Positions 33,242 through 41,337 of a stretch of DNA of 64,000 bases are shown here, piece by piece. Below the pieces are notes generated by a model that saw nothing but the letters and a program-made list of their open reading frames with translations, was not told the origin of the DNA and made no database searches. Source of the DNA: Streptomyces sp. XM4193 (lineage in GTDB: Bacteria > Actinomycetota > Actinomycetes > Streptomycetales > Streptomycetaceae). Numbering within the stretch: position 1 is the stretch's first letter; the number at the start of each line of letters is the position of its first letter. The stretch covers positions 1 through 64,000 of the forward strand of contig NZ_JALLGK010000007.1 in the NCBI RefSeq assembly GCF_023072595.1. Reading direction: 5' to 3'. Position numbers and translations under genes: made by a program.

Positions 33242-34729
33242 TCAGCGGGAGGTGCCGGCCGGACCGTCGCCGGAGTTCGACTCGCCGGCCGCGGCGGCGG
33301 CGACCACCGGCTCGGCGTCCGAACGCCGGGCGTCGGTCGACTCGCTCTCGCCGGTCGCGGAGTTCTCGCCCTTCTCCAGGGACGGCGCGGACTCCTCCTT
33401 CATCCACTCGTCGACGTCCACCGTCGTGGGGTTGTCGAGCACGTAGCTGAGTCGTTCGCGGTCCAGGTCGCCGGTCCAGCGGGCGATGACCAGGGTTCCC
33501 AGCCCGTTGCCGGTGAGGTTGGTCAGCGCGCGGCCCTCGCTCATGAAGCGGTCGATGCCGACGATCAGCGCGATGCCCGCCACCGGGATGACCGAGTCGA
33601 AGGCGGTCAGCGAGGCCGCCAGCGTGACCAGTCCGGCCCCGGAGACGCCCGCGGCGCCGTTGGAGGAGATCAGCATGAACAGCAGCAGACCGATCTGGGT
33701 GGCGATCGGTACGTCGATGCCGAAGGCCTGCGCGATGAAGAGCGCACCCATCGACATGTAGATGGCGGTGCCGTCCAGGTTGAAGGAGTACCCGGTCGGG
33801 ATCGTCATGCCGACGACGTGCTTGGGCGTTCCCGCCGCCTCCATCTTTCCGATCATCCGCGGCAGCACCGTCTCGGAGGAGGAGGTGCCGAGGACGATGA
33901 GCAGTTCGTCCTTGATGTAGCGGATGTACTTCAGGAGGTTGAAGCCGGCCGCGTAACAGATCGGACCGAGCACCAGGAAGATGAACAGCAGGCAGGTCAG
34001 CCAGAAGGAGAGCATGAAGGAGGCGAGCGAGCCGAGGATGGAGCTGCCGTGCTCACCGATGGTGAAGGCGATTCCGCCCATGGCGCCGAGCGGGGCGACC
34101 CACATCACGAGCTTGATCACACCGAACATGATCTTCGCGAAGGTGTCCAGGGCGCGGACCACCGGCTCGGCCTTGCGACCGATCATGGTGATGGCACAGG
34201 CCACCAGGATCGCCAGCAGCAGCACCTGGAGGAGCTTGCCGTCGACGAAGGCGCTGGCGAACGACTCGGGCACCAGGTCGAGGACGAATCCGGTGAGGCC
34301 GCCCTGGTCGGTCTCGCCCGCGGACTTGATGGTGTCGTCGGCCGCAGAGGTGTCGAACTTGGCGATGTCGTAGCCCAGTCCGCTGCCGGGCTGGATCACG
34401 TTGACGACGACCAGGCCGATGGCGAGGGCGAAGACGGTGGTGATGTTGAAGTAGAGCACTGTGCGCAGAGCGAGTCCGCCGGCCTTGGCGAGGTTGCCCA
34501 TTCCGGCGATGCCCACCACCACGGTGGCGAAGATGGTCGGCGCGATCACGACCTTGACGAGCTTGATGAAGAGGTCGGCCAACCACTTCATCTCGGCCCC
34601 GACGCCGGGCGCCAGGAGACCGATGGCGATACCGACGCTGATGCCGAGCAACACCCAGAAGTACAGGTGCTGGTATATCCGCTTCTTCTTTGGTGCAGCC
34701 GCAGTGTCCGCTGCTGTCTCCTGCGTCAT
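33242..34729 (-). CDS. Dicarboxylate/amino acid:cation symporter (DctA/GltP family)
   Basis: 495 residues from the ATG at 34729. Imports C4-dicarboxylates or Glu/Asp with Na+ or H+. Seen: eight hydrophobic segments, re-entrant loop 1 with the serine-rich GTSSSETVLPRM, NLDGTAIYMSMGALFIAQAFG (NxDG substrate/Na+ region), LISSNGAAGVSGAGLVTLA (re-entrant loop 2) and the final AGIALIVGIDRFMSEGRALTNLTGN. The final 70 residues are an acidic, Ser/Ala-rich cytoplasmic tail absent from E. coli DctA. Divergent from a TAXI lipoprotein gene 104 bases away. The 290 bases between its end and the DUF5954 start hold no gene. Confidence 0.92.
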   Translation of the reverse strand: MTQETAADTAAAPKKKRIYQHLYFWVLLGISVGIAIGLLAPGVGAEMKWLADLFIKLVKVVIAPTIFATVVVGIAGMGNLAKAGGLALRTVLYFNITTVFALAIGLVVVNVIQPGSGLGYDIAKFDTSAADDTIKSAGETDQGGLTGFVLDLVPESFASAFVDGKLLQVLLLAILVACAITMIGRKAEPVVRALDTFAKIMFGVIKLVMWVAPLGAMGGIAFTIGEHGSSILGSLASFMLSFWLTCLLFIFLVLGPICYAAGFNLLKYIRYIKDELLIVLGTSSSETVLPRMIGKMEAAGTPKHVVGMTIPTGYSFNLDGTAIYMSMGALFIAQAFGIDVPIATQIGLLLFMLISSNGAAGVSGAGLVTLAASLTAFDSVIPVAGIALIVGIDRFMSEGRALTNLTGNGLGTLVIARWTGDLDRERLSYVLDNPTTVDVDEWMKEESAPSLEKGENSATGESESTDARRSDAEPVVAAAAAGESNSGDGPAGTSR

Positions 34730-34833
34730 GGGCGTCCCATCCCTGTGACTGTTATGGTCGAGATCACAGCACGTTGAGGGTTGAGGGTGCGTCGCGGCAA
34801 CGAATCCGGGTAAATCTTGAGGTTGATCTGACA

Positions 34834-35760
34834 TTGGCCCGCTCGTCACGACCCACCAGACGCACGGTTGTGCTCGCCGCCCTGGGAGCGGCGCTGGCCG
34901 CCGCCTGTGACCGGCAGCCCGACCTGGACGTCTCCCGCCTCACGCTCGCCACCGGCCCGGCGGGCGCGACCTACCGCGAGTCCGGCGCCGCACTTGCCCG
35001 GGTCTGGAACAAGGCGCTGAACGGCCCCGTGGTGGAGACGCTGTTCACCGAGGCCGGTGTGGACAACAGCCGGATGCTGCGCGCCGGCGAGGTGGATCTG
35101 ATCTTCTCCAACGTCGACATCCTGCGTCGGCACGAGGAAGTCGCGGCGCTGCTGCGGATCTTCGACTCGGTGGTGCATCTGGTGAGTCTGCGCGGCAGCG
35201 GCATCCGCTCGTTGACGGATCTGCGCGGCCGTCCGGTGGCGCTGGGGCTGCCCGGCTCGGGCACCCGCTTCACCGGCACCCGGCTGCTGGAGGCGGCGGG
35301 AGTGGAGGTCGCCTCGCGCGACCTCGGCCAGCAGGAGGCCGCCCAGGCGCTGGTGGACGGCGAGGTGGACGCGGTCATGTCGCTGACCGCGATGCCCACC
35401 CCGGCCATCAGCTGGCTGCTGGAGTACGCGCCGCCGATCCGCTTCATCGATCTGGCCGCCGAGACGCGGACGTTGCAGAAGGCGCACCCGGGCGAGTACC
35501 TGCCGGTGACGATCTCCAGCACCGTCTATCCCGGTGTGCGGACCACCAGCACGGTCGCGGTGCCGACGCTCATCGCGATGTCCCGGGACTTCCCCGCCGA
35601 CGTGGCGCGGGTGCTCGCGCGGGCGACGGTCGAGGAGGCCGACACCCTGGCCCGTACGCGCCCGGAGGCGCACCAGATCAACCCGCGCACGGCGGCGGCG
35701 ACCGCGCCGATCGCGCTGCACCCGGGGTCCGCCGACTGGTTCCGTTCGCAGAAGCCGTAG
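34834..35760 (+). CDS. TAXI-family solute-binding lipoprotein
   Basis: 308 residues from a TTG at 34834; the choice is tentative because the ribosome site is weak and the frame stays open upstream into the divergent gene. Seen: twin-Arg/hydrophobic N-terminus TRRTVVLAALGAALAAAC with lipobox LAAAC, then the TAXI fold (LTLATGPAGATYRESGAALARVW, GEVDLIFSNVDI, LRGRPVALGLPGSGTRFTGTRLLE, VDGEVDAVMSLT). TAXI proteins normally feed TRAP transporters for Glu or other anions; no TRAP membrane gene lies nearby. The divergent dicarboxylate symporter hints at shared substrate class. Confidence 0.82.
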   Translation: MARSSRPTRRTVVLAALGAALAAACDRQPDLDVSRLTLATGPAGATYRESGAALARVWNKALNGPVVETLFTEAGVDNSRMLRAGEVDLIFSNVDILRRHEEVAALLRIFDSVVHLVSLRGSGIRSLTDLRGRPVALGLPGSGTRFTGTRLLEAAGVEVASRDLGQQEAAQALVDGEVDAVMSLTAMPTPAISWLLEYAPPIRFIDLAAETRTLQKAHPGEYLPVTISSTVYPGVRTTSTVAVPTLIAMSRDFPADVARVLARATVEEADTLARTRPEAHQINPRTAAATAPIALHPGSADWFRSQKP

Positions 35761-35936
35761 CGCGTGTTGCGGGAGTCGGGCCCCGGTGATGGTCACGGCC
35801 GCGGTTCCGGCGGCAGCAACTCGCTGTCCGCCGCGGAGCCGACGTGCGGTCCCTCCCCCGGTGCGCCCGACCGGTTCTGCGTACTCGTGCCGCACCCGTC
35901 CGACGTGCACGCTCACCCCGGGGTAACCACCCACTG

Positions 35937-35952
35937 TCAAGTGCGTACTTGA
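35937..35952. promoter_or_regulatory. Palindrome upstream of the imine-reductase-like gene
   Basis: TCAAGT-GCGT-ACTTGA, a perfect 6-bp repeat 32 bases before the ATG at 35985. Likely operator or part of the promoter. The regulator is not encoded next to it. Confidence 0.5.
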
Positions 35953-35984
35953 TCATCACCGGTCCTGTGACCAGCCTGATCGGT

Positions 35985-36866
35985 ATGGAAAAGAACTCTG
36001 CGGAGAAGAATCCCGTCACGCTGCTGGGCCTCGGGGCGATGGGCACCGCGATGGCTCGCACCTGGCTTGCCGCCGGAAACCCGCTCACCGTCTGGAACCG
36101 CACCCCGGCCCGTGCCGCGGCGCTCGCCGCCGACGGCGCAGGACTCGCGGACACCGCCGCCGAGGCGGTCGCGGCGAACACCCTGATCGTCGTCTGCCTG
36201 TTGGACGACACCTCGGTCGACGAGGTGCTGTCCGGTGTCGACCTGGCCGGCAAGGACCTGGTCAACCTGACCACGAGCACTCCGGCCCAGGCCAGCGCAC
36301 GCGCGGAGTGGGCCCGGGATCGCGGTGCCCAGTACCTGGACGGCGGGATCATGGCCGTCCCTCCGATGGTCGGCGTCCCCGAAGCAGGCGGATACGTCTT
36401 CTACAGCGGCTCGCAGCAGCTGTTCGAGCGGCACCGGGAGACCCTGGCGGTCCCGGTGGGCACTGCCTACGTCGGTGAGGACGCGGGCTTCGCGGCCCTG
36501 CACGACGTGGCCCTGCTCAGCGCCATGTACGGGATGTTCGCCGGTGCCGCGCACGCTTTCGCCCTGATCCGCAGGGAGGCCATCGACCCCGCGGCGCTCG
36601 CCCCGCTGCTCGCCGACTGGCTCGTCGCGATGGCCCCGGCGGTTCACCAGACCGCCGAACAGCTGCGCAGCGGCGACTACACCAATGGCGTCGTCTCCAA
36701 CCTCGCCATGCAGGTGGCCGGCACACCGACGTTCCTGAACACCGCCCAGCAGCAGGGAGTCAGTCCGGAACTGCTCACCCCCTACTTCGAGCTGATGCGA
36801 CGCCGTCTGGCCGAGGGCGACGGCGAGGAGGATCTGACGGGCGTGATCGACCTGCTGGTGCGCTGA
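35985..36866 (+). CDS. NAD(P)-dependent imine-reductase/beta-hydroxyacid-dehydrogenase-like enzyme
   Basis: 293 residues. Seen: dinucleotide site LLGLGAMGTAMA, VWNRTPARAAAL, NLTTSTPAQAS, LDGGIMAVPPMVGVPEAG and an all-helical C-terminal domain with LHDVALLSAMYGMFAGAAHAFAL. The D in the HDVALL helix matches the Asp used by many imine reductases, and the lysine of true beta-hydroxyacid dehydrogenases is not at that place, so imine reductase is favoured. The physiological substrate is unknown. Followed by a hairpin terminator shared with the convergent kinase gene. Confidence 0.82.
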   Translation: MEKNSAEKNPVTLLGLGAMGTAMARTWLAAGNPLTVWNRTPARAAALAADGAGLADTAAEAVAANTLIVVCLLDDTSVDEVLSGVDLAGKDLVNLTTSTPAQASARAEWARDRGAQYLDGGIMAVPPMVGVPEAGGYVFYSGSQQLFERHRETLAVPVGTAYVGEDAGFAALHDVALLSAMYGMFAGAAHAFALIRREAIDPAALAPLLADWLVAMAPAVHQTAEQLRSGDYTNGVVSNLAMQVAGTPTFLNTAQQQGVSPELLTPYFELMRRRLAEGDGEEDLTGVIDLLVR

Positions 36867-36896
36867 CCGGCCGCCCGCCGCCGAAGCGCAAGTGCC

Positions 36897-36928
36897 GGTG
36901 CACAGCCGTCAACGGGGCGCTGTGCACC
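36897..36928. terminator. Bidirectional hairpin between reductase and histidine kinase genes
   Basis: 10-bp perfect arms (GGTGCACAGC and its complement) with a 12-base loop, between the two convergent stops at 36866 and 36985. Confidence 0.65.
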
Positions 36929-36984
36929 CGCCCTTGTCGCCCCACGCTCCGGTCGTGCTCGGCCGTGGCGCAGGTGAGGCGGCG

Positions 36985-38448
36985 CTACGGCGGCGGGGGT
37001 TGGGCGCCCGCTGGCTCGGAGACGAGCGGGAGACGCACGAGTACGCGCAGACCGGTCGGTGTGTTGGCCTCCAGGCGCACGGTGCCGCCGACGTCCTCCA
37101 CGACGTCGTGGATGATCGCCAGGCCCAACCCGGTGCCGGGGGTGTTCTGGTGGTGCTGGGCGCGCCAGAACCTGCCGCGGGCGGCACGGCGTTCGCTCTC
37201 CGAGAGACCGCGGCCGTCGTCGGCGACGGTCACCGTGCCGCTGCCGTCGCCGAGGGTTCCGGTCCTGCCCGCCCGGCTCCTGGTCTCGCGTTCGCGTTCG
37301 CCGTGGTCCACGGACCAGGTGACGGTGACGGTGGTGGCGTCGGAGAGCCGGGCGGCGTTGTCGACGAGCTCGTTGAGCACCGCGACCAGCCCGCCCGGCG
37401 GTTGGCGCAGCACCAGCTCCAGATCGGGTTCGACGACGTGCAGGGCCAGTCCGGCGTCGGAGGTCGCCTGTTCCCAGTGCGGGCGGCCGGCCGCGAAGAC
37501 CTGTCGGAGCGTCCACGCCTCGCTGTCGCGCACGCGCTCCTCGCTGGCCACCGCGGTGGCGGCGAGCATCGCCTCGAACATCTCGCCCATCTCGACGACT
37601 TCGGAGACCGCCTCCTCCCCCGCCTCGCGTGCCTCGCGCTCGTGCAGCCAGGGACGGAGGTTCTCCACCGAGAGTCGCAGGCTGGCCAGCGGGTTGCGCA
37701 GCTGGTGCGCCGCGTCGGCGACGAACGCGCGCTGCCGCTCCAGCGAGCGCTGGACGGTGTCGACCATCGCGTTGAACGAGGAGGCCAGACCGCGCAGTTC
37801 GGACGGTCCGTGCTCGACGGCGGCCCGTGCGTTCAGATCGCCGCCGCGCACGTCGGCGGCGATGCGTTCGAGGTCGCGCACGGGCCGCAGGATCCACCTG
37901 GTCAGCGGCCACAGTCCGGCCAGCAGCGCACCGACCGGGACCAGCAGCATCGCGGCACCGACCGTCCACTGCCGCACGGTCGTCTCCCGCAGCCCGTCGG
38001 TGGGGGCCTCGATGACGACGACGGCGGTCACCTGCGAGTCGCGGCCGACCGGTTCGACCACCCGCAGCGGTGCGCGGGTCCAGGGCCACACCACGTTGGT
38101 CTCCACCGCGCGGCTGCCCGCGAAGGCACGTTGGATCTTCTGGTCGATCCTCTCGTCGGCGGGCACCGGCCGGCCGGGGTCGTGGACGAGGCTGCCGTCC
38201 AGCCCGATCACCCACACCGGGGAGCCGTACAGCTCCTCGTAGGCGTCGAGTTCGGCGTCCAGCCGGGAGGAGTCGCCGGAGGTGATGGCGGCCTCGGCGA
38301 GCGTCGCGAAGCGCACCGCGTCACCGCTGCGGTCGATGAAAACCTGCTGGGTGGAGCGCTCACCGACCACCACGGCGTAGGACAGTCCGACCCCGGCCAC
38401 CAGCAGGACCAGGACCGGCAGCAGGGCGACGACGATACGGCGGCGCAC
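36985..38448 (-). CDS. Sensor histidine kinase
   Basis: 487 residues from the GTG at 38448. Seen: a membrane helix near the N-terminus (VALLPVLVLLVAGVGLSYAVVV), an extracytoplasmic sensor of about 130 residues, a second helix (AMLLVPVGALLAGLWPLTRWIL), HAMP, the phosphoacceptor DAAHQLRNPLASLRL with His248, an N box (LNELVDNAARLS), DDGRGLSE and TGLGLAIIHDVVEDVGG. The C-tail is Pro-rich. The response regulator gene sits 7 bases upstream, forming one two-component operon. Signal unknown. Confidence 0.93.
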   Translation of the reverse strand: MRRRIVVALLPVLVLLVAGVGLSYAVVVGERSTQQVFIDRSGDAVRFATLAEAAITSGDSSRLDAELDAYEELYGSPVWVIGLDGSLVHDPGRPVPADERIDQKIQRAFAGSRAVETNVVWPWTRAPLRVVEPVGRDSQVTAVVVIEAPTDGLRETTVRQWTVGAAMLLVPVGALLAGLWPLTRWILRPVRDLERIAADVRGGDLNARAAVEHGPSELRGLASSFNAMVDTVQRSLERQRAFVADAAHQLRNPLASLRLSVENLRPWLHEREAREAGEEAVSEVVEMGEMFEAMLAATAVASEERVRDSEAWTLRQVFAAGRPHWEQATSDAGLALHVVEPDLELVLRQPPGGLVAVLNELVDNAARLSDATTVTVTWSVDHGERERETRSRAGRTGTLGDGSGTVTVADDGRGLSESERRAARGRFWRAQHHQNTPGTGLGLAIIHDVVEDVGGTVRLEANTPTGLRVLVRLPLVSEPAGAQPPPP

Positions 38449-38455
38449 CGGGCGG

Positions 38456-39145
38456 CTACCTGTCCGGCTTCTCGACGGGCTCCAGCCGGTAGCCGATGCC
38501 GCGGACGGTGGAGATTCTGGCCGCGTCGCCGAGTTTGGCCCGCAGCGAGGTCATATGGGTGTCGAGCGAGCGGCTGCTTCCCTCGAAGGTGGAGTGCCAC
38601 ACCTGATCCAGGATGTGGTCGCGTTCGACGACCGAGCCGACGCTGCGGGCGAGCATCACGAAGACGTCGAACTCCTTGCGGGTCAGCCGCAGCAGTTCGC
38701 CGTGGAGGTGGACCTCGTGGCGGTCCCGGTCGATCACCAGGCCGCCGTGGTCGATCACCCCGTGCGTCTGCGGCACGCTGCGCACCACGCGCAGCCGGCG
38801 GGTGACGGCTTCGATGCGGGCGAGCAACTCGGCGACGCCGAACGGTTTGACCAAGTAGTCGTCGGCGCCGGCGCGCAGCCCGCGCACCCGGTCGGCCTCC
38901 TCGCCGCGGGCCGTCACCGCCAGTACGCCGGTGGACGCCTTCTCGCGCAGGGCGCGGATGACGTCGACGCCGTCGCCGTCGTCCAGTCCGAGGTCGACCA
39001 GTGCGACGTCGAACTCCGACCGGGCGATCGCCTCCACGGCGTCGCGTACGGTGCCGGCCCGTTCGATCTCGAAGCCCTCGGCCCGAAGCGTCCGGCTCAG
39101 CGCACGGGCGACCTTGTCGTCGTTCTCGACAATGAGGGCGCGCAT
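38456..39145 (-). CDS. OmpR-family response regulator
   Basis: 229 residues. Seen: receiver domain with phosphoacceptor Asp51 (VALVDLGLDDGDG), the LAVTARGEEADRVRGLRAGADDYLVKPFGVAELLARI segment including the conserved Lys, and a winged-helix C-terminal domain (LTRKEFDVFVMLARSVGSVV, RSLDTHMTSLRAKLG, TVRGIGYRLEP). First gene of the pair with the kinase that follows. Its target genes cannot be told from the sequence. Confidence 0.93.
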   Translation of the reverse strand: MRALIVENDDKVARALSRTLRAEGFEIERAGTVRDAVEAIARSEFDVALVDLGLDDGDGVDVIRALREKASTGVLAVTARGEEADRVRGLRAGADDYLVKPFGVAELLARIEAVTRRLRVVRSVPQTHGVIDHGGLVIDRDRHEVHLHGELLRLTRKEFDVFVMLARSVGSVVERDHILDQVWHSTFEGSSRSLDTHMTSLRAKLGDAARISTVRGIGYRLEPVEKPDR

Positions 39146-39369
39146 GGGCCAAGACTAGAGCCTGCGACCAGGATCCCCGCCGGGCTCGCTGCGTGCCACC
39201 TCGGAGAACGTCATCGGCCGGGCCGGCCGCCGGCCCGCGGTCGGGCGGGTCGGCGGCCGGCCCGTGTGCTGCGGGACGCCCCGGGGTGTACGCGGTCCGT
39301 GTCGGTGGGGATGGGGACTCGGACGCAGAACAGCGGCGGGTCCGCGGGGTGTTCGGGGCCCGGGGAGGG

Positions 39370-41091
39370 TCAGGGGGCCATCTCGTAGGCGCCGGAGAGG
39401 TCCTCCACGCGCTGCCAGACCCGGTCGGTGCGGGCCTCGTCGACGACGGGACGGCGGAGCGCGGCGAGGGCCCACTGCTGCTGCTTCTGGGTGGCCGAGT
39501 CCTTGCCGTACAGCTCCACGCAGTGGGCGGAGAAGTCTCGTACGAGCACGGCGAAGAGCTCGTCGAGGACGTCGTTGTCGCAGTCGGTCAGCCGGGCCTG
39601 TTCCAGGATGAGCTGGGCGTGCACCACGAGCGCGAAGAGCTGGCCGACGGCGAGCAGCAGGTCCAGGTCGCGGCTCTGCTCCTTGTCGGGTGCGGCGGTG
39701 GTGACGAACTCGCAGAGCGCGTCGGCCTGTTCGCGGAAGCGGGCGACGTTGGGCAGCTCGCGGTAGCCCTGGAAGGCCGTGCGCCAGTCGTGGAAGCGCA
39801 CCGAGCCGAGGCCGCGGGCCGGGCCCTGGCGGAAGAGGAAGGTGTCGTCCGCGGCGTCCAGCCGGGTCGCCACCTCGGGGTACTCGGCCGGGGCGAGGAG
39901 GTGGTTGGCCATGAACTTCAGGATCAGCGCGAGGTTGACGTGGACGGTGCCCTCCAGCTTGGGCAGGCCCCTGATCTCGGCGGACGCCTGCGCGAAGTAG
40001 GTGTCCTTCTCGAAGCCCTTGGCGGCGATGACGTCCCACATGAGGTCGATGACCTTCTCGCCCTCGGTGGTGACCTTCATCTTGGTCATCGGGTTGAACA
40101 GGAGGTAGCGGCGGTCCTCGGGGCCGGCGGTGCGGAAGTAGTCGACGGCGCGGTCGCTGAAGAGCTTCATCCCGACCAGGCGCACGTAGGCGTCGGTCAA
40201 CTCCCTTCGTACGTGCGGGAAGGCGGTGACCGGGCGGCCGTAGAGCACACGGTTGTGGGCGTGGGTGACGGCCTCGTACATCGCGTGCTCGCAGATGCCG
40301 ATGGAGGCGGTGCACAGGTTGAACTTGCCGACGTTGACCGTGTTCAGCGCGGCGTCGAACGCCTCGCGGCCGGTGTGCAGGACGTCGGCGGCGGTGACCG
40401 GATACTGCTCCAGTCGGAACTCGCTGACGTACTTGGAGGAGTCGACGACGTTCTTGACGAGGTGGTACGCGTCGTGGCGGCTGTCGGCGGCGAAGAAGAC
40501 GTAGCCGTCGGGGCCCTCGATGTCGGTGCGGCGGCCGAAGACGGAGACGAGTCCGGCGGCGTTGCCGTTGCCGATGTAGTACTTGGAGCCGCTCGCCCGG
40601 AAGCCGCCGTTCCCGTCGGGCTCCAAAAGCATGTCGGTGGAGTAGATGTCGGCGCCGTGGTCCTTCTCGGAGAGACCGAAGGCGAACACCTCGCCCTGTT
40701 CGAGGAGTTCGGCGGCGCGGGCGCGGGCCTCGGCGTTCTCGCTCTGCCAGACCGGGCCCAGTCCCAGGATGGTGACCTGCCAGGCGTACCAGTAGTCGAG
40801 GCCGTAGAAGCCGAAGATCTCGTTGAGCGCGGCGATGCGGGCGGTGTCCCACCGCTTGTCCGGGGCGCCGTCGGCGGCGGCCTCGGGGGTGAGGAAGGTG
40901 GCGAAGAGGCCCTCCTCGGCGGAGAAGGCGAGGAAGTCCTCGAGCCAGGCGCGGGTGCGGTAGTCCTCGATGAGCCTGCGCTTGCCGCGGGACTCGAACC
41001 AGTCGACGGTGGCGCGCAGCAGCCTGCGGGTCTCCTGGTCGAAGTGCGCGGGGTCGTAGGTGCGCGGGTTGAACAGCAGGGAATCCGCCAT
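39370..41091 (-). CDS. Large acyl-CoA dehydrogenase (about 570 residues)
   Basis: 573 residues from the ATG at 41091, with GGAAGG upstream. Acyl-CoA dehydrogenase fold, longer than usual by about 170 residues: an N-terminal extension (DPAHFDQETRRLLRATVDWFESRGKRR) and a C-terminal helical part. Seen: FGLSEKDHGADIYSTDM, GSKYYIGNGNAAG, FNLCTASIGICEHAMYEAV, GKFN and YGRPVTAFPHVRREL. The layout resembles the Streptomyces/mycobacterial long ACADs of unknown chain-length range. A TGCAAC-TT-GTTGCA palindrome lies 89 bases upstream and is a likely operator. Confidence 0.88.
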   Translation of the reverse strand: MADSLLFNPRTYDPAHFDQETRRLLRATVDWFESRGKRRLIEDYRTRAWLEDFLAFSAEEGLFATFLTPEAAADGAPDKRWDTARIAALNEIFGFYGLDYWYAWQVTILGLGPVWQSENAEARARAAELLEQGEVFAFGLSEKDHGADIYSTDMLLEPDGNGGFRASGSKYYIGNGNAAGLVSVFGRRTDIEGPDGYVFFAADSRHDAYHLVKNVVDSSKYVSEFRLEQYPVTAADVLHTGREAFDAALNTVNVGKFNLCTASIGICEHAMYEAVTHAHNRVLYGRPVTAFPHVRRELTDAYVRLVGMKLFSDRAVDYFRTAGPEDRRYLLFNPMTKMKVTTEGEKVIDLMWDVIAAKGFEKDTYFAQASAEIRGLPKLEGTVHVNLALILKFMANHLLAPAEYPEVATRLDAADDTFLFRQGPARGLGSVRFHDWRTAFQGYRELPNVARFREQADALCEFVTTAAPDKEQSRDLDLLLAVGQLFALVVHAQLILEQARLTDCDNDVLDELFAVLVRDFSAHCVELYGKDSATQKQQQWALAALRRPVVDEARTDRVWQRVEDLSGAYEMAP

Positions 41092-41179
41092 GACTTCGCC
41101 TTCCGGGGTGGGGTTCGCGTCCACGGGTGGTTCCGCGCGGCGCCTGCGGCGGATGCGCGTCTCCGCCAGGAATCCTCTC

Positions 41180-41193
41180 TGCAACTTGTTGCA
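41180..41193. promoter_or_regulatory. Operator-like palindrome upstream of the large acyl-CoA dehydrogenase
   Basis: TGCAACTTGTTGCA has 6-bp perfect arms around TT; a partial copy (TTGTTGCACAA) overlaps its right side. The site is suitable for a TetR/MarR-type regulator, but none is encoded in the immediate neighbourhood. Confidence 0.5.
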
Positions 41194-41337
41194 CAAACAA
41201 GGCGGACCCGAGTGTTGAGACGAGCTTCACCCTTCCGGACCGGCCGTGCCGTGCGGATGGCGCCGCCCGACCCGCGGCCGCGCTCCGCCCGCCGCGGGCG
41301 GAGCCCCGTTGTCAGAGCTCACTGCTAGCTTCCGACC

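Noticed and set aside
34690..34833. Upstream start for the TAXI protein at 34690
   Set aside because: It would overlap the divergent symporter start and place the signal peptide deep inside the protein.
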